64,000 bases of DNA from Hyunsoonleella aestuarii (GCF_006148925.1 NZ_VAWB01000001.1:524001-588000), one strand, 5' to 3'; shown: positions 44,170 to 53,876, numbered from the stretch's first letter. The notes: generated from the letters alone by a model not told the origin. Numbers and translations: made by a program.

Positions 44170-44847
44170 TTAGGCTATTGCAATAACAGCAATACTAACT
44201 TTAACATCCGTAGCTTGATTTAAGATATTTACACAAGCTTCTAAGGTAGCTCCTGTGGTAATAATGTCATCTACAAGAAGAATATGCTTGTTTTCAATTA
44301 GGTTTATATTTTGAAGGGTAAAAACCTCATCACTTTCATTCCACCGTGCAAAACGTTTTTTACTTACCTGTGACTTCGTATTTGTAATCTTTAATAGAAC
44401 ATTATCAACATATGGAACATCTAAAGACTCGGCTATTTGTTTTCCGAATTTTGAAACCTGATTATATCCTCTTTTCTTAAGTTTCTTTTTATGAAGTGGA
44501 ACTGGAATAACCAAATGTACATCTTTGTAGTCTTCTATAGTTTGTAACTCACCTCCTAACCAATTACCTAAAACATAACCAATTTTTTCGTAACCCTTAT
44601 ATTTAAGACCATGTATAAGCTGTTGAACAGTACTTTTTTTTTCAAACCTAAATAAGGCTGTCGCATGTTCAACTTTAACTCGTCCATAAAAAACCTTTAA
44701 AACATTATTATCATTGTTAAAATGAAAATTGGTGACTGGTAAATCGTGTCTACAATAAAGACAAATTGTATCTTGATTATCCTCCAACAAATTAAGACAA
44801 GCATAACATATTTTAGGAAAGAATAAATTAACCAAAGATTGCAGCAT
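44170..44847 (-). CDS. ComF family phosphoribosyltransferase-like protein
   Basis: From the ATG at 44847 (225 residues) the protein starts MLQSLVNLFFPKICYACLNL, as ComF proteins do. A zinc-finger-like Cys14/Cys17/Cys29/Cys32 set is followed by a PRTase fold with the PRPP motif LLVDDIITTGATLE and the VPVPLHKKKLKKRGYNQ segment (written in ComF proteins as VP.H...RGFNQ). ComF helps DNA uptake in transformable bacteria, perhaps by handling single-stranded DNA; in Bacteroidota its role is not fixed. An upstream ATG at 44898 would add 17 residues. It is divergent from glyS. Confidence 0.92.
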   Translation of the reverse strand: MLQSLVNLFFPKICYACLNLLEDNQDTICLYCRHDLPVTNFHFNNDNNVLKVFYGRVKVEHATALFRFEKKSTVQQLIHGLKYKGYEKIGYVLGNWLGGELQTIEDYKDVHLVIPVPLHKKKLKKRGYNQVSKFGKQIAESLDVPYVDNVLLKITNTKSQVSKKRFARWNESDEVFTLQNINLIENKHILLVDDIITTGATLEACVNILNQATDVKVSIAVIAIA

Positions 44848-44943
44848 AGTTTGATAAGGTACAGCTTTGTAAACATAAATAAAAAATAACACATTCAAGC
44901 ACTAATTTTTAACGAACAAGGCTTTTAGTTTCGGGTGGTTTTT

Positions 44944-44951
44944 TATTTTTG
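44944..44951 (+). promoter_or_regulatory. glyS: -7 box for glyS
   Basis: TATTTTTG is a full -7 match and ends five bases before the glyS ATG at 44957. If used, the transcript starts at or within a base or two of the start codon, making glyS leaderless. A clear -33 TTG is absent. Confidence 0.5.
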
Positions 44952-44956
44952 CACTT

Positions 44957-46498
44957 ATGGCAAATCAAGACGATCAATTTAAGAAGGTAATATCGCATGC
45001 AAAAGAGTACGGATACGTATTCCAAAGCAGCGAAATTTATGACGGTTTAAGTGCAGTTTACGACTACGCTCAAAACGGAGCAGAATTAAAAAAGAATATA
45101 CGCGACTATTGGTGGAAAGCCATGGTACAGATGAATGAAAATATAGTTGGTATTGACGCTGCTATTTTTATGCATCCAACCACATGGAAAGCGTCAGGAC
45201 ATGTTGATGCTTTTAACGATCCTTTAATTGATAATAAAGATTCTAAAAAACGCTATAGAGCCGATGTTTTAATAGAAGACTATTGCGCGAAAATTGAAGC
45301 CAAAATTGATAAGGAAGTTAATAAAGCAGCGAAACGTTTTGGTGATGCTTTTAATAAAGAGGAATTCTTATCTACTAATGGACGTGTTTTAGGTTATCAA
45401 GAAAAAATAAATCATACCCTTTCTAGAATGGCAAAATCTTTAGAAAATGAAGATTTAGCTGATGTGAAAGCACTTATTGAAGAATTAGCAATTGCCGATC
45501 CATTAACAGGAAGTAAAAACTGGACAGATGTTAAGCAGTTTAACCTTATGTTTGGAACAAAACTAGGCGCTTCTGCTGACAGTGCTATGGATTTATACTT
45601 GAGACCTGAAACTGCTCAAGGTATATTCGTTAACTTTTTAAATGTTCAAAAAACAGGACGGATGAAAATCCCTTTTGGGATTGCACAAACGGGTAAAGCT
45701 TTTAGAAATGAAATCGTTGCAAGACAATTTATTTTTAGAATGCGTGAGTTTGAACAAATGGAAATGCAATTCTTTATTAAACCAGGTACACAACAAAAAT
45801 GGTATGAGCATTGGAAAGAAACCAGACTTAAATGGCATTTATCGCTTGGTATGGGTGAAGACAATTACCGTTTTCATGACCATGAAAAATTAGCTCATTA
45901 TGCCGATGCCGCTGCCGATATTGAATTTAAATTCCCTTTCGGATTCAAAGAACTAGAAGGTATTCACTCTAGAACAGATTTCGATTTAAAAGCGCATGAG
46001 GAATATTCTGGTAAGAAACTGCAATATTTCGATCACGAAGATAATGCAAGCTATACTCCTTACGTTTTAGAAACTTCCATTGGTTTAGATCGTATGTTTT
46101 TAGCCGTTTTTTCAAATTCACTTCAAGACGAAGCTTTAGAAAATGGCACAACAAGAACTGTTTTAAAATTACCAAGTGTACTTGCTCCAATTAAAGCAGC
46201 TGTTTTACCTCTTGTTAAAAAAGATGGTTTACCAGAAATTGCTCGTAAAATTATTGAAGAACTTAAATGGGATTTCAACGTTGTGTATGATGAAAAGGAT
46301 GCTGTTGGAAGACGTTACCGAAGACAAGATGCCAATGGTACACCTTTTTGTATTACGGTAGACCATAATACTTTAGAAGACCATACGGTTACCATTCGTC
46401 ATAGAGACTCTATGGAACAAGAACGCGTGAAAATTGAAGACCTTCGAGATATTATTAAGAAAGAAGTAGATGTTCGTTCTTGGTTGATGAAGATGTAA
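44957..46498 (+). CDS. glyS: Glycyl-tRNA synthetase (single-chain dimeric type)
   Basis: This 513-residue class II synthetase is the alpha2 type found in archaea, eukaryotes and many bacteria including Bacteroidota, not the two-subunit GlyQS form. Class II motif 2 is visible in FRNEIVARQFIFRMREFEQMEM (shown here as its key arginines and EFEQ). The motif 3 region contains TSIGLDRMFLAVF, and the anticodon-binding domain is at the C terminus (about 405-513). It charges tRNA-Gly in the cytoplasm. It is divergent from comF. The long shadow frames on its opposite strand do not look like genes. Confidence 0.97.
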   Translation: MANQDDQFKKVISHAKEYGYVFQSSEIYDGLSAVYDYAQNGAELKKNIRDYWWKAMVQMNENIVGIDAAIFMHPTTWKASGHVDAFNDPLIDNKDSKKRYRADVLIEDYCAKIEAKIDKEVNKAAKRFGDAFNKEEFLSTNGRVLGYQEKINHTLSRMAKSLENEDLADVKALIEELAIADPLTGSKNWTDVKQFNLMFGTKLGASADSAMDLYLRPETAQGIFVNFLNVQKTGRMKIPFGIAQTGKAFRNEIVARQFIFRMREFEQMEMQFFIKPGTQQKWYEHWKETRLKWHLSLGMGEDNYRFHDHEKLAHYADAAADIEFKFPFGFKELEGIHSRTDFDLKAHEEYSGKKLQYFDHEDNASYTPYVLETSIGLDRMFLAVFSNSLQDEALENGTTRTVLKLPSVLAPIKAAVLPLVKKDGLPEIARKIIEELKWDFNVVYDEKDAVGRRYRRQDANGTPFCITVDHNTLEDHTVTIRHRDSMEQERVKIEDLRDIIKKEVDVRSWLMKM

Positions 46499-46589
46499 AA
46501 TTCTTTTTAATTTTTTTTAGACTGTAAGGAATAAGCTTTTTTTCATACAAAGTAAATAGTTAAAAACATCTTTATTCAATCGACCAGTT

Positions 46590-47411
46590 ATGAAACTATC
46601 TTTAAAAAATGCTACCATAAAGGCGGTAGCCCTAATTATTACTACAACATTTCTTTTTTCCACTGAAATTAATGCACAAAAAGGTGATGAAAAATCATTA
46701 GAAATTATTGATGCCTTGTTAAAGGAGAATGGTGGATATAAGCACTTAGCATCGAAGAAAGATGTCCAATTTAGTTATTTATATGACAATTTTGATGCGG
46801 GAAAAGATGTGTCTTTAGAGCGTCATATTTTCCATGGCGAGCACTCTTGGGGAGAATACAAACACCATGAAAGAAATGTGCTACCAAAACAAGCTGGAAT
46901 CGCTGTACAATCTTTAGTTCATGGAGAGCCAGCATTGGCTTTAAACGGTAAAGAAATAAAGGATGAAAAGGCTATTGAAGGTACTATTTTTTTACGCAAA
47001 GTAAACTTTTATTGGTTTACCATGATGTATAAACTAAAGGATCCTGGAACAAATTATAAACATTTAGGAACTGAAAAAGTGAACAACATCCAATATGATA
47101 AAGTAAGTTTAAAATATGATGCGAGTATTACTAAGAAAGAAAAAAATGATAAATATATTTTATATTTTAATCCAGAGACCCATTTAGTAGATTGGTTTTA
47201 TTTTTCTTTACCAGATTGGGGCATTAACGATCCCATTTTAAAAATGACATTAGAGTATGAAAAGGTTGATGGAGTTTATATTTCTACGGTTAGAAAATCT
47301 TATGCGCCAAATGAAAAAGGTGAATATCAATTAAATGGACAATACATTTTTAGTGAAATAAAATTCAACAATGGTTTTAAGCCAGAAGATTTTAAATTAC
47401 CTAAATCTTAA
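46590..47411 (+). CDS. Secreted DUF6503-like protein
   Basis: This 273-residue protein has an N-terminal signal (about 8-30, ending INAQ). A beta-rich body carries HIFHGEHSWGEYKHHE near residue 80-95 and IFLRKVNFYWFTMMYKLKDP. The pattern resembles outer-membrane lipoprotein-carrier-like (LolA-fold) proteins and the DUF6503 family of Bacteroidota, from memory. It lies 91 bases after glyS but looks like a separate unit. The 3' end overlaps the convergent Lrp gene by 11 bases. Function unknown. Confidence 0.75.
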   Translation: MKLSLKNATIKAVALIITTTFLFSTEINAQKGDEKSLEIIDALLKENGGYKHLASKKDVQFSYLYDNFDAGKDVSLERHIFHGEHSWGEYKHHERNVLPKQAGIAVQSLVHGEPALALNGKEIKDEKAIEGTIFLRKVNFYWFTMMYKLKDPGTNYKHLGTEKVNNIQYDKVSLKYDASITKKEKNDKYILYFNPETHLVDWFYFSLPDWGINDPILKMTLEYEKVDGVYISTVRKSYAPNEKGEYQLNGQYIFSEIKFNNGFKPEDFKLPKS

Positions 47412-47868
47412 TTTGTCGTTCTATTTGCTGATCCAAAGAAATAAATGTTTCTGTTCTTGCCACACCCGTAATACCTTGAAGTGTGTTTAATAATTGCATG
47501 AGATGATCATTATTTCGGCATAAAACTTTTAAAAATACGTTCCAATTACCTGTTGTATAGTGGCATTCTAAAACTTCTGGAACACGCTTTAGTAATTTAA
47601 TAATTAACGGTGCATCGGCTGCCTTATCAAAATAAACACCAACAAACGCCATAGTATTAAAACCTAATACTTTTGGTTCTACAATAAACTTTGAACCCGA
47701 AATTAACCCAGACTTTTCTAGTTTCCGTAATCTTTGATGTATTGCCGCACCAGAAATACCAACATTACGAGCTATCTCTAAAATTGGAGTTCTCGCATCG
47801 GCCATTAAGGTTCTAAGGATTTTCTTATCAATACCATCTATAGTTATTGTTTTGGATTTTCTCTTCAT
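47401..47868 (-). CDS. Lrp/AsnC family transcriptional regulator
   Basis: This 155-residue regulator has an N-terminal HTH (about 10-60, IDGIDKKILRTLMADART and NVGISGAAIHQRLRKLE) and a C-terminal RAM effector-binding domain (about 75-150). Lrp/AsnC proteins sense amino acids and form octamers. It lies 100 bases downstream of a saccharopine dehydrogenase gene on the same strand, so it may respond to lysine or a related amino acid and control that gene. That link is inference from position. Confidence 0.93.
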   Translation of the reverse strand: MKRKSKTITIDGIDKKILRTLMADARTPILEIARNVGISGAAIHQRLRKLEKSGLISGSKFIVEPKVLGFNTMAFVGVYFDKAADAPLIIKLLKRVPEVLECHYTTGNWNVFLKVLCRNNDHLMQLLNTLQGITGVARTETFISLDQQIERQIKI

Positions 47869-47967
47869 TACTATTTTAATTTGAAACTAAAAATAGTTAT
47901 TTAACCCGAAATTGAAATATTAACTTATAAAAAATGGCAATAATTATATTGAAAGCAAAATATTGAT

Positions 47968-49332
47968 CTAATTATTCAAAGGATTATACCCCAAATAAGG
48001 CACCTCTTTTTCATTAAATGAAATCCCAAAAGTTTGAAGTTCTTTCAAAATCGGCTCATAAACCTCATTTGTAATTGGTATTTGAACACCAGGTGTAGTA
48101 ATCTCTTTATTTAATATAGCCAAAGTCGCAATAGCAACCGGCAAACCAACTGTTTTAGCCATAGCTGTATAGGTTTGGTTTTCTCCGAGAACAACCATAT
48201 TCGAATCAATCTGATATTTTTTACCATGTAGCTCGTATCCAAATTTATGGTACATGACTATCATGTCTTTATCATCTTGATTAAGTGTCCAACTGTCCAT
48301 TAAGATTTTTTGAAGAATTTGAGCCGGTGTAGCACATTTTAATTCTACGCGTTTATTTGGATTAAAAATGTCAAGTTCTTCAAGTTTATCCCAAACAATA
48401 TCATCTTGATCTATTTTAAGCGCATGTCTTAACTTGAGTTCTACCGAATCTGTATGACTGTATGGCAAAAATGCATTTACAAAGTCGCGATAGCTCATAT
48501 TTTCGCTGTCATCAATCGTGTAACTATCATCAGTCATTCCTAGAATAACAAAAATATTCCAAGCGCGACTAAAACCAACACGTCTCATGGTTCCACGATA
48601 TAAAGTTTTGACATTATCTAATCCATATACACTTTGATATTTCAATGAATCTCTATTGGCATAAGCTTCAAAACGACCAAAACCTTCAATATCTAAAAAC
48701 TCCGTTCGCCTAAATAATCTGTGATAAGGAATATATTTATAAGTACCTTCCTGTAAAAATTTAGCAGCTCCACCCTGTCCTGCTGTAACAACATTTCTGG
48801 GATTCCAAGTAAATTTATAATTCCAAAGGTTAGTATCGCTTTCTGGAGCTACAAGTCCTCCTGTAAAAGATTCAAACAAAATAATGTTACCACCTTTATC
48901 ACGAATACTATCTAAAACCTGCATAGCACTCATATGATCTATGCCTGGATCTACACCTATTTCATTCATTAAAATAAGTCCTTTAGATCTAGCTTCTTCA
49001 TCCAAGGCTTGCATTTCCTTACTAACATAAGATGCTGTTACCATGTTTTTCCCATAAGCTAAACAATCTTTTGCTACTTCAATATGAAAGCGAGCAGGAA
49101 GCATGGAAACTACAATATCTGTTCTTTTAATAGCTTCAGATCTTGAACTAGCATCAAACACATCCAACTTTAAACATTCTGCATTTTTATGATTACCGAT
49201 TAACATCTTAGCATTGTCGATATTTAAATCTCCTACAGTAATAAAAAGATTCTCAGAAGTCGACTTTTCCATTAAATATTTTAAAAGATATGAGGATGAT
49301 TTTCCAAAACCTATAATTAAAATTTTTCGCAT
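47968..49332 (-). CDS. Saccharopine dehydrogenase family protein
   Basis: From the ATG at 49332 the protein has 454 residues and begins RKILIIGFGKSSSYLLKYL, a Rossmann dinucleotide-binding motif. It continues with VSMLPARFH and EIGVDPGIDHMSAM, typical of saccharopine dehydrogenases that form glutamate (Lys9/AASS type). The enzyme interconverts saccharopine and aminoadipate semialdehyde in lysine metabolism. A 14-residue longer start at 49374 lacks homology-like residues. No lysine ketoglutarate reductase partner is adjacent, so a catabolic lysine role is likely but unproven. An Lrp gene follows. Confidence 0.92.
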   Translation of the reverse strand: MRKILIIGFGKSSSYLLKYLMEKSTSENLFITVGDLNIDNAKMLIGNHKNAECLKLDVFDASSRSEAIKRTDIVVSMLPARFHIEVAKDCLAYGKNMVTASYVSKEMQALDEEARSKGLILMNEIGVDPGIDHMSAMQVLDSIRDKGGNIILFESFTGGLVAPESDTNLWNYKFTWNPRNVVTAGQGGAAKFLQEGTYKYIPYHRLFRRTEFLDIEGFGRFEAYANRDSLKYQSVYGLDNVKTLYRGTMRRVGFSRAWNIFVILGMTDDSYTIDDSENMSYRDFVNAFLPYSHTDSVELKLRHALKIDQDDIVWDKLEELDIFNPNKRVELKCATPAQILQKILMDSWTLNQDDKDMIVMYHKFGYELHGKKYQIDSNMVVLGENQTYTAMAKTVGLPVAIATLAILNKEITTPGVQIPITNEVYEPILKELQTFGISFNEKEVPYLGYNPLNN

Positions 49333-49444
49333 TTCGAGTTTAGTTGAGTAATTTTGTTTTAAGTAATTAAGCAATCCAATCTGCTTTCAATTTTACGAAT
49401 TTAATAAATAAAAAAAGGATTTATTACGAATAATTTATGGAAAT

Positions 49445-49846
49445 ATGAACAAAATAATATTAATTACTGGATCAATTTTTGGGTTTCTAGGAATAATTAT
49501 TGGTGCCTTTGGAGCTCATGCATTAAAGCCATTAATTTCATTTGAAGCTCAACAAACATTCGAAACTGGTGTGCGTTATCAAATGTATCATGCAATTTTA
49601 TTACTATTTGTTGGAAGCACAGTATTAATTCATCAAAAGACTAAAAAAACAATGTTTTACTTAATTCTAATTGGTGTGTTGTTTTTCTCTGGATCTATAT
49701 ACGGTCTATCAACAAATACATTAACAAGTTTCGACTTTAAATCCATAGGATTCATAACACCCATAGGTGGAGCGTTATTAATATTTGCATGGCTAATTAT
49801 GTTTATGAATTTCTTAAAAAACACCTCTAAAAATGATTATAAATAA
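49445..49846 (+). CDS. DUF423 family membrane protein
   Basis: This 133-residue protein has four membrane helices (about 3-22, 45-65, 70-88, 98-122) and the DUF423 marks GFLGIIIGAFGAHALK and GVRYQMYHAILLL near the N terminus. The family (YgdD-like) is widespread and its function is unknown. It is divergent from the saccharopine dehydrogenase gene and 58 bases before pckA, but a separate -7 box precedes pckA. Confidence 0.92.
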   Translation: MNKIILITGSIFGFLGIIIGAFGAHALKPLISFEAQQTFETGVRYQMYHAILLLFVGSTVLIHQKTKKTMFYLILIGVLFFSGSIYGLSTNTLTSFDFKSIGFITPIGGALLIFAWLIMFMNFLKNTSKNDYK

Positions 49847-49869
49847 TGAATGTATTAAAATAATAGTAT

Positions 49870-49877
49870 TAATTTTG
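49870..49877 (+). promoter_or_regulatory. pckA: -7 box for pckA
   Basis: TAATTTTG at 49870-49877 matches TAnnTTTG fully and lies 27 bases before the pckA ATG. No convincing -33 TTG is present at 17-21 bases upstream. Confidence 0.45.
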
Positions 49878-49904
49878 CATGATAAATAATTTATAATCAA
49901 AAGT

Positions 49905-51521
49905 ATGGAAAATTACGGCCAACTTACGAAAACGATTTCGTTGGAAAATTACGGAATTAAAAATGCAAAAATTAATTATCAATTATCCCCAGAAGAATTA
50001 CACAACATCACCATTGAGAAAGGGCAAGGTGTAGAAGCATCATCGGGTGCTTTAGCAGTTAATACAGGCGAGTTTACTGGGCGCTCTCCCAAAGACCGAT
50101 TTATTGTAAAAGATGATATTACTAAAAATCATGTTTGGTGGGGTGATATTAACATTCCATTTGAAGCTACAAGATTTGACAAGCTTTACCAAAAGGTTGT
50201 AGATTATTTATCTAACAAAGAAATATTTGTTCGTGATAGTTATGCGTGTGCAGATGATAACTATAAATTAAACATTCGAGTAATTAACGAATATGCTTGG
50301 AGTAATCAATTTGCTTACAACATGTTTTTAAGACCCACCGAAGAAGAATTAGAAAATTTTGAAACTGATTGGCTTGTTGTTAACGCTCCAGGTTTTATGG
50401 CTAATCCAGAATTAGATGGAACAAGACAGCATAATTTTGCCATTCTAAATTTTACAAAAAAAATTGCTTTAATTGGAGGTACTGGTTACACTGGCGAAAT
50501 TAAAAAAGGTATTTTTTCAGCATTAAATTTCATTCTTCCTGTCGAAAAAAACACTTTACCCATGCACTGCAGTGCTAATGTGGGTAAAGATGGTGATACA
50601 GCAATTTTCTTTGGACTTTCTGGAACAGGAAAAACAACGCTTTCTACAGATCCTAATAGAAGCTTAATTGGTGATGACGAACATGGATGGACTAATGAAA
50701 ATTCGGTTTTTAATTTTGAAGGGGGTTGCTATGCCAAAGTAATCAATCTTTCAAGAGACAAGGAACCAGAAATTTACGATGCCATTAAAAAAGGTGCTAT
50801 CCTAGAAAATGTTATTTTAGATTCTGAAGGTCACGTAGATTTTGAAGACACTTCTATCACGCAAAACACTAGAGTAAGCTACCCTATTGACCACATTGAA
50901 AATATAAAAGTACCGTCTACAGGTAAAAACCCAAAGAATATATTCTTTTTAACAGCTGACGCCTTTGGCGTTATTCCTCCTATTTCAAAGTTGACTCCCA
51001 GTCAAGCTGCATATCACTTTATTTCAGGATATACCGCCAAGGTTGCAGGTACTGAAGCCGATGTTAAAGAACCTCAACCATCTTTTTCAGCATGTTTTGG
51101 CGCTCCATTTATGCCTCTGCACCCTGGAAAGTATGCAGAAATGTTAAGCCAAAAAATGATTGAAGCGGGTGTAAACGTATGGCTGATTAATACAGGATGG
51201 ACTGGTGGTCCTTACGGCATTGGTAAGCGCATGGAGTTAAAGTATACACGCGCCATGATTAATGCTGTACTAAATGGTGATTTAGGTTTATATAATTATG
51301 ACGATTATCACATCCATTCAGTATTTGGAGTAGCACAACCCAGAACCTGCCCTGGAGTTCCAACAAGTGTTTTAAGTCCGAGAGCTACATGGAATGATGA
51401 CGAAGCTTATTACACCACAGCTTTTAAATTAACGAATGCATTTAGAGAAAACTTCAAAAAATATGAAGCTCATTGCACGGAAGAAATTCGAAGAGGTGGT
51501 CCACAACGTTATGCATTCTAG
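49905..51521 (+). CDS. pckA: Phosphoenolpyruvate carboxykinase (ATP)
   Basis: This 538-residue enzyme turns oxaloacetate and ATP into phosphoenolpyruvate and CO2, the entry to gluconeogenesis. The kinase-1a P-loop GLSGTGKTTLS and the kinase-2 region LIGDDEHGW are present, together with the substrate-binding RSPKDRF and the later NTGWTGGPYGIGKRM segment. The length matches the ATP type. It is a single-gene unit with its own -7 box and a very strong terminator. Confidence 0.98.
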   Translation: MENYGQLTKTISLENYGIKNAKINYQLSPEELHNITIEKGQGVEASSGALAVNTGEFTGRSPKDRFIVKDDITKNHVWWGDINIPFEATRFDKLYQKVVDYLSNKEIFVRDSYACADDNYKLNIRVINEYAWSNQFAYNMFLRPTEEELENFETDWLVVNAPGFMANPELDGTRQHNFAILNFTKKIALIGGTGYTGEIKKGIFSALNFILPVEKNTLPMHCSANVGKDGDTAIFFGLSGTGKTTLSTDPNRSLIGDDEHGWTNENSVFNFEGGCYAKVINLSRDKEPEIYDAIKKGAILENVILDSEGHVDFEDTSITQNTRVSYPIDHIENIKVPSTGKNPKNIFFLTADAFGVIPPISKLTPSQAAYHFISGYTAKVAGTEADVKEPQPSFSACFGAPFMPLHPGKYAEMLSQKMIEAGVNVWLINTGWTGGPYGIGKRMELKYTRAMINAVLNGDLGLYNYDDYHIHSVFGVAQPRTCPGVPTSVLSPRATWNDDEAYYTTAFKLTNAFRENFKKYEAHCTEEIRRGGPQRYAF

Positions 51522-51548
51522 TATTTTAATTAAAATTATAGACTAATT

Positions 51549-51596
51549 CAAATAAAAAAAGCGATTTCGTTATTTCGAAATCGCTTTTTTTATTTG
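51549..51596. terminator. Bidirectional terminator between pckA and hemD
   Basis: A perfect 21-bp inverted repeat (51549-51569 with 51576-51596) carries the core AGCGATTTCG flanked by runs of seven A and seven T, with a six-base loop. It serves the two convergent genes pckA and hemD. Confidence 0.9.
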
Positions 51597-51607
51597 AAGG
51601 AATTAAA

Positions 51608-52357
51608 CTATTTCCCTTTATTTACTTTATCTATATACTTCTGTAACGCCATGGTCATTGATGGTGTTTCTGGCGTTGGTGCAGCAATATCTACTCGCAG
51701 ACCTTTTTCTTCAACAGCCTTTATAGTTGTATTTCCAAACACGGCAATGCGTGTTTCATTTTGTTTAAAATTCGGGAAGTTTTTAAATAACGATTCTATC
51801 CCAGATGGACTAAAGAACACTAATACATCATAATAAACATCCGCTAAATCAGACAAATCACTAACAACCGTCTTGTAAAAAGTAGCCTGTTTCCAATCAA
51901 CGCCCAAAGCATCTAATGTTTGTGGCACCAGAGGCTTAACCTTATCAGTATTTGGTAATAAGAATTTTTCGTCTTTATACTTTTTAATAAGTGGTGAAAG
52001 TTCAGCAAAAGTACGCTTACCAACATATATTTTACGTTTTCTATAAACCACATATTTTTGTAAATAATACGCTACAGCTTCAGACTGACAAAAGTACTTC
52101 ATGGTATCCGGTACTTTAAAACGCATTTCTTCGGCGATTCTAAAAAAATGATCTACTGCATTTCTACTTGTAAGAATAATGGCAGTATAGTTATTCAAAT
52201 CGATTTTTTGGTGTCTAATTTCTTTTGCAGAAACACCTTCGACATGAATAAAGGGTCTAAAATCAATCTTAACCTTTTGCTTTTCTTGTAGGTCGAAATA
52301 AGGAGAATTTTCTATTTTAGGTTCCGGTTGAGAAACCAAAATCGTTTTCACTTTCAT
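51608..52357 (-). CDS. hemD: Uroporphyrinogen-III synthase
   Basis: From the ATG at 52357 the protein has 249 residues and starts MKVKTILVSQPEP. The two-domain HemD fold is suggested by AIILTSRNAVDHFF in the first half and DVLVFFSPSGIESLF in the second. It closes and inverts ring D of the heme precursor. HemD sequences diverge strongly, and the call rests on these two motifs. An ATG nine bases upstream is possible. It is downstream of a DUF4271 gene on the same strand, a common Flavobacteriia pair. Confidence 0.9.
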   Translation of the reverse strand: MKVKTILVSQPEPKIENSPYFDLQEKQKVKIDFRPFIHVEGVSAKEIRHQKIDLNNYTAIILTSRNAVDHFFRIAEEMRFKVPDTMKYFCQSEAVAYYLQKYVVYRKRKIYVGKRTFAELSPLIKKYKDEKFLLPNTDKVKPLVPQTLDALGVDWKQATFYKTVVSDLSDLADVYYDVLVFFSPSGIESLFKNFPNFKQNETRIAVFGNTTIKAVEEKGLRVDIAAPTPETPSMTMALQKYIDKVNKGK

Positions 52358-52380
52358 AAATAGCAAGTAGTTTTGTTCAA

Positions 52381-53028
52381 TTAATTCGAAACAAAAACCT
52401 TATATAAAACAATATAAGGTGCGATTTCGAGAGCGCAAAGATACAAAATAAAATAGAAAATGTTATTTTTTATTAAACTTTGATGCGTTTTAAATGAAGT
52501 AATTAACCCGATAATATTAACCAATAACAATGCTCCTCCAATAACATAAAATAAAGCAAGCGATGGCACCAAAGTAAAAATTAAAAAAGCGTTTACTATA
52601 AGTAATATTAGACCTAAATAATTCTTGTAAGTAATTTTTTGAAACAAATATTCATCTATTAATTTATCGATTTCAAATAAACTACCAATGAGCCTTTCTA
52701 TAAGAACTTTTATTAATAAATACGCACCTATCCCAAACGCCAGTTTGAATAATAAGTTTATTGAAATTCCAGAAGTACCAGTTAAGTACTGATAAAGAAT
52801 AAAAATAAAAATTGCAGAAGAAATAACTAAGTTGGTAAATAATAAGGCATCAAACCTATCAAAAAACTTCTGTTCTCGAGCGTAAATTTTAAGATATTTA
52901 GATCGCCCAAAAACGAATACAAAATCACTAAATCGCTTCGGAGACAGTAATTTTGCCATGGCAACTATAAGTAAACTGGCAATTATTAATATGGTAAAGA
53001 ATTCATTTGAGGAGACAGCACGAATCAT
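52381..53028 (-). CDS. DUF4271 membrane protein
   Basis: This 215-residue protein has about six hydrophobic segments and fits DUF4271, a Bacteroidota-specific family. It lies 23 bases upstream of hemD in the same operon, an arrangement I recall as conserved. The segment LSPKRFSDFVFVFGRSKYLK follows the first helix and is typical. No enzymatic motif is seen, and a role in heme precursor traffic can only be guessed from its neighbour. Confidence 0.85.
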   Translation of the reverse strand: MIRAVSSNEFFTILIIASLLIVAMAKLLSPKRFSDFVFVFGRSKYLKIYAREQKFFDRFDALLFTNLVISSAIFIFILYQYLTGTSGISINLLFKLAFGIGAYLLIKVLIERLIGSLFEIDKLIDEYLFQKITYKNYLGLILLIVNAFLIFTLVPSLALFYVIGGALLLVNIIGLITSFKTHQSLIKNNIFYFILYLCALEIAPYIVLYKVFVSN

Positions 53029-53146
53029 AGGATAAAATTATTATAAATATTTAATTATTACCCAATTATTAAGGAATATTTAAAATAAATAATCGGCTAA
53101 TAGTTTACATTTGTTAAAAATTTTCTAGTCAAAATTATATAGACAA

Positions 53147-53869
53147 ATGCAGAATTCTGTTGTCATTATTCCAACATACAACGAAATTGAAAATATCGAA
53201 GCGATAATTAAAGCTATATTTTCTGAGTCTAACGACATCCATGTTCTTGTTGTTGATGATAATTCTCCGGATTTAACTGCATTAAAAGTAAAAGAATTAC
53301 AAGAGCCTTACAGTGATAGACTTTTTTTAGAAATTCGTAAGGAGAAATCTGGTTTAGGAACAGCATACATACATGGTTTTAAATGGTGTTTAGAGCGTTC
53401 TTATGAATACATTTTTGAGATGGATGCCGATTTTTCACATAACCCAAAGGATTTAATTCATTTGTATAATGCATGTAAAATAGACGGATCAGATTTAGCC
53501 ATTGGGTCACGTTATGTCACTGGAGTTAATGTTGTTAATTGGCCTATGAGTCGTGTGTTAATGTCCTATTTGGCTTCAAAATATGTGCGTTTAATTACTG
53601 GAATGAAAATACACGATACTACAGCTGGTTATGTTTGTTACAAACGAATGGTATTGGAGTCGCTTGACTTGGATAAAATTAAATTTATAGGCTACGCTTT
53701 TCAAATAGAAATGAAATTTAAAGCTTATTTGAAGAAGTTCAAAATTATTGAAGTTCCTGTTATTTTTACAGATAGAACGAAAGGAGAATCTAAATTGAGT
53801 TCTGGTATAATATCTGAAGCTATTTTTGGCGTTATTTCAATGAAACTTAAAAGCGTATTTAAAAAGTAA
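53147..53869 (+). CDS. Polyprenol-phosphate mannosyltransferase-type GT2 glycosyltransferase
   Basis: This 240-residue GT2 enzyme resembles dolichol/polyprenol monophosphomannose synthases: VVIIPTYNEIENIEAII, VLVVDDNSPDLT, the DxD-type metal motif in EMDADFSHNPKDL, and the RYVTG segment. It transfers a sugar, probably mannose, from a nucleotide sugar to polyprenyl phosphate at the membrane, for O-glycosylation or lipopolysaccharide. It has no membrane helix of its own. It is followed seven bases later by dihydroorotase, and these are often together in Flavobacteriia. Confidence 0.92.
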   Translation: MQNSVVIIPTYNEIENIEAIIKAIFSESNDIHVLVVDDNSPDLTALKVKELQEPYSDRLFLEIRKEKSGLGTAYIHGFKWCLERSYEYIFEMDADFSHNPKDLIHLYNACKIDGSDLAIGSRYVTGVNVVNWPMSRVLMSYLASKYVRLITGMKIHDTTAGYVCYKRMVLESLDLDKIKFIGYAFQIEMKFKAYLKKFKIIEVPVIFTDRTKGESKLSSGIISEAIFGVISMKLKSVFKK

Positions 53870-53876
53870 ACGAAAA

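Noticed and set aside
45638-46190. Several overlapping opposite-strand open frames of 65-73 codons inside glyS
   Set aside because: They lie wholly within a strongly conserved gene, have no start-site context and their peptides look like shadow translations.
49333-49374. Longer N terminus for saccharopine dehydrogenase
   Set aside because: The Rossmann motif begins right after the internal ATG at 49332, the family's usual start.
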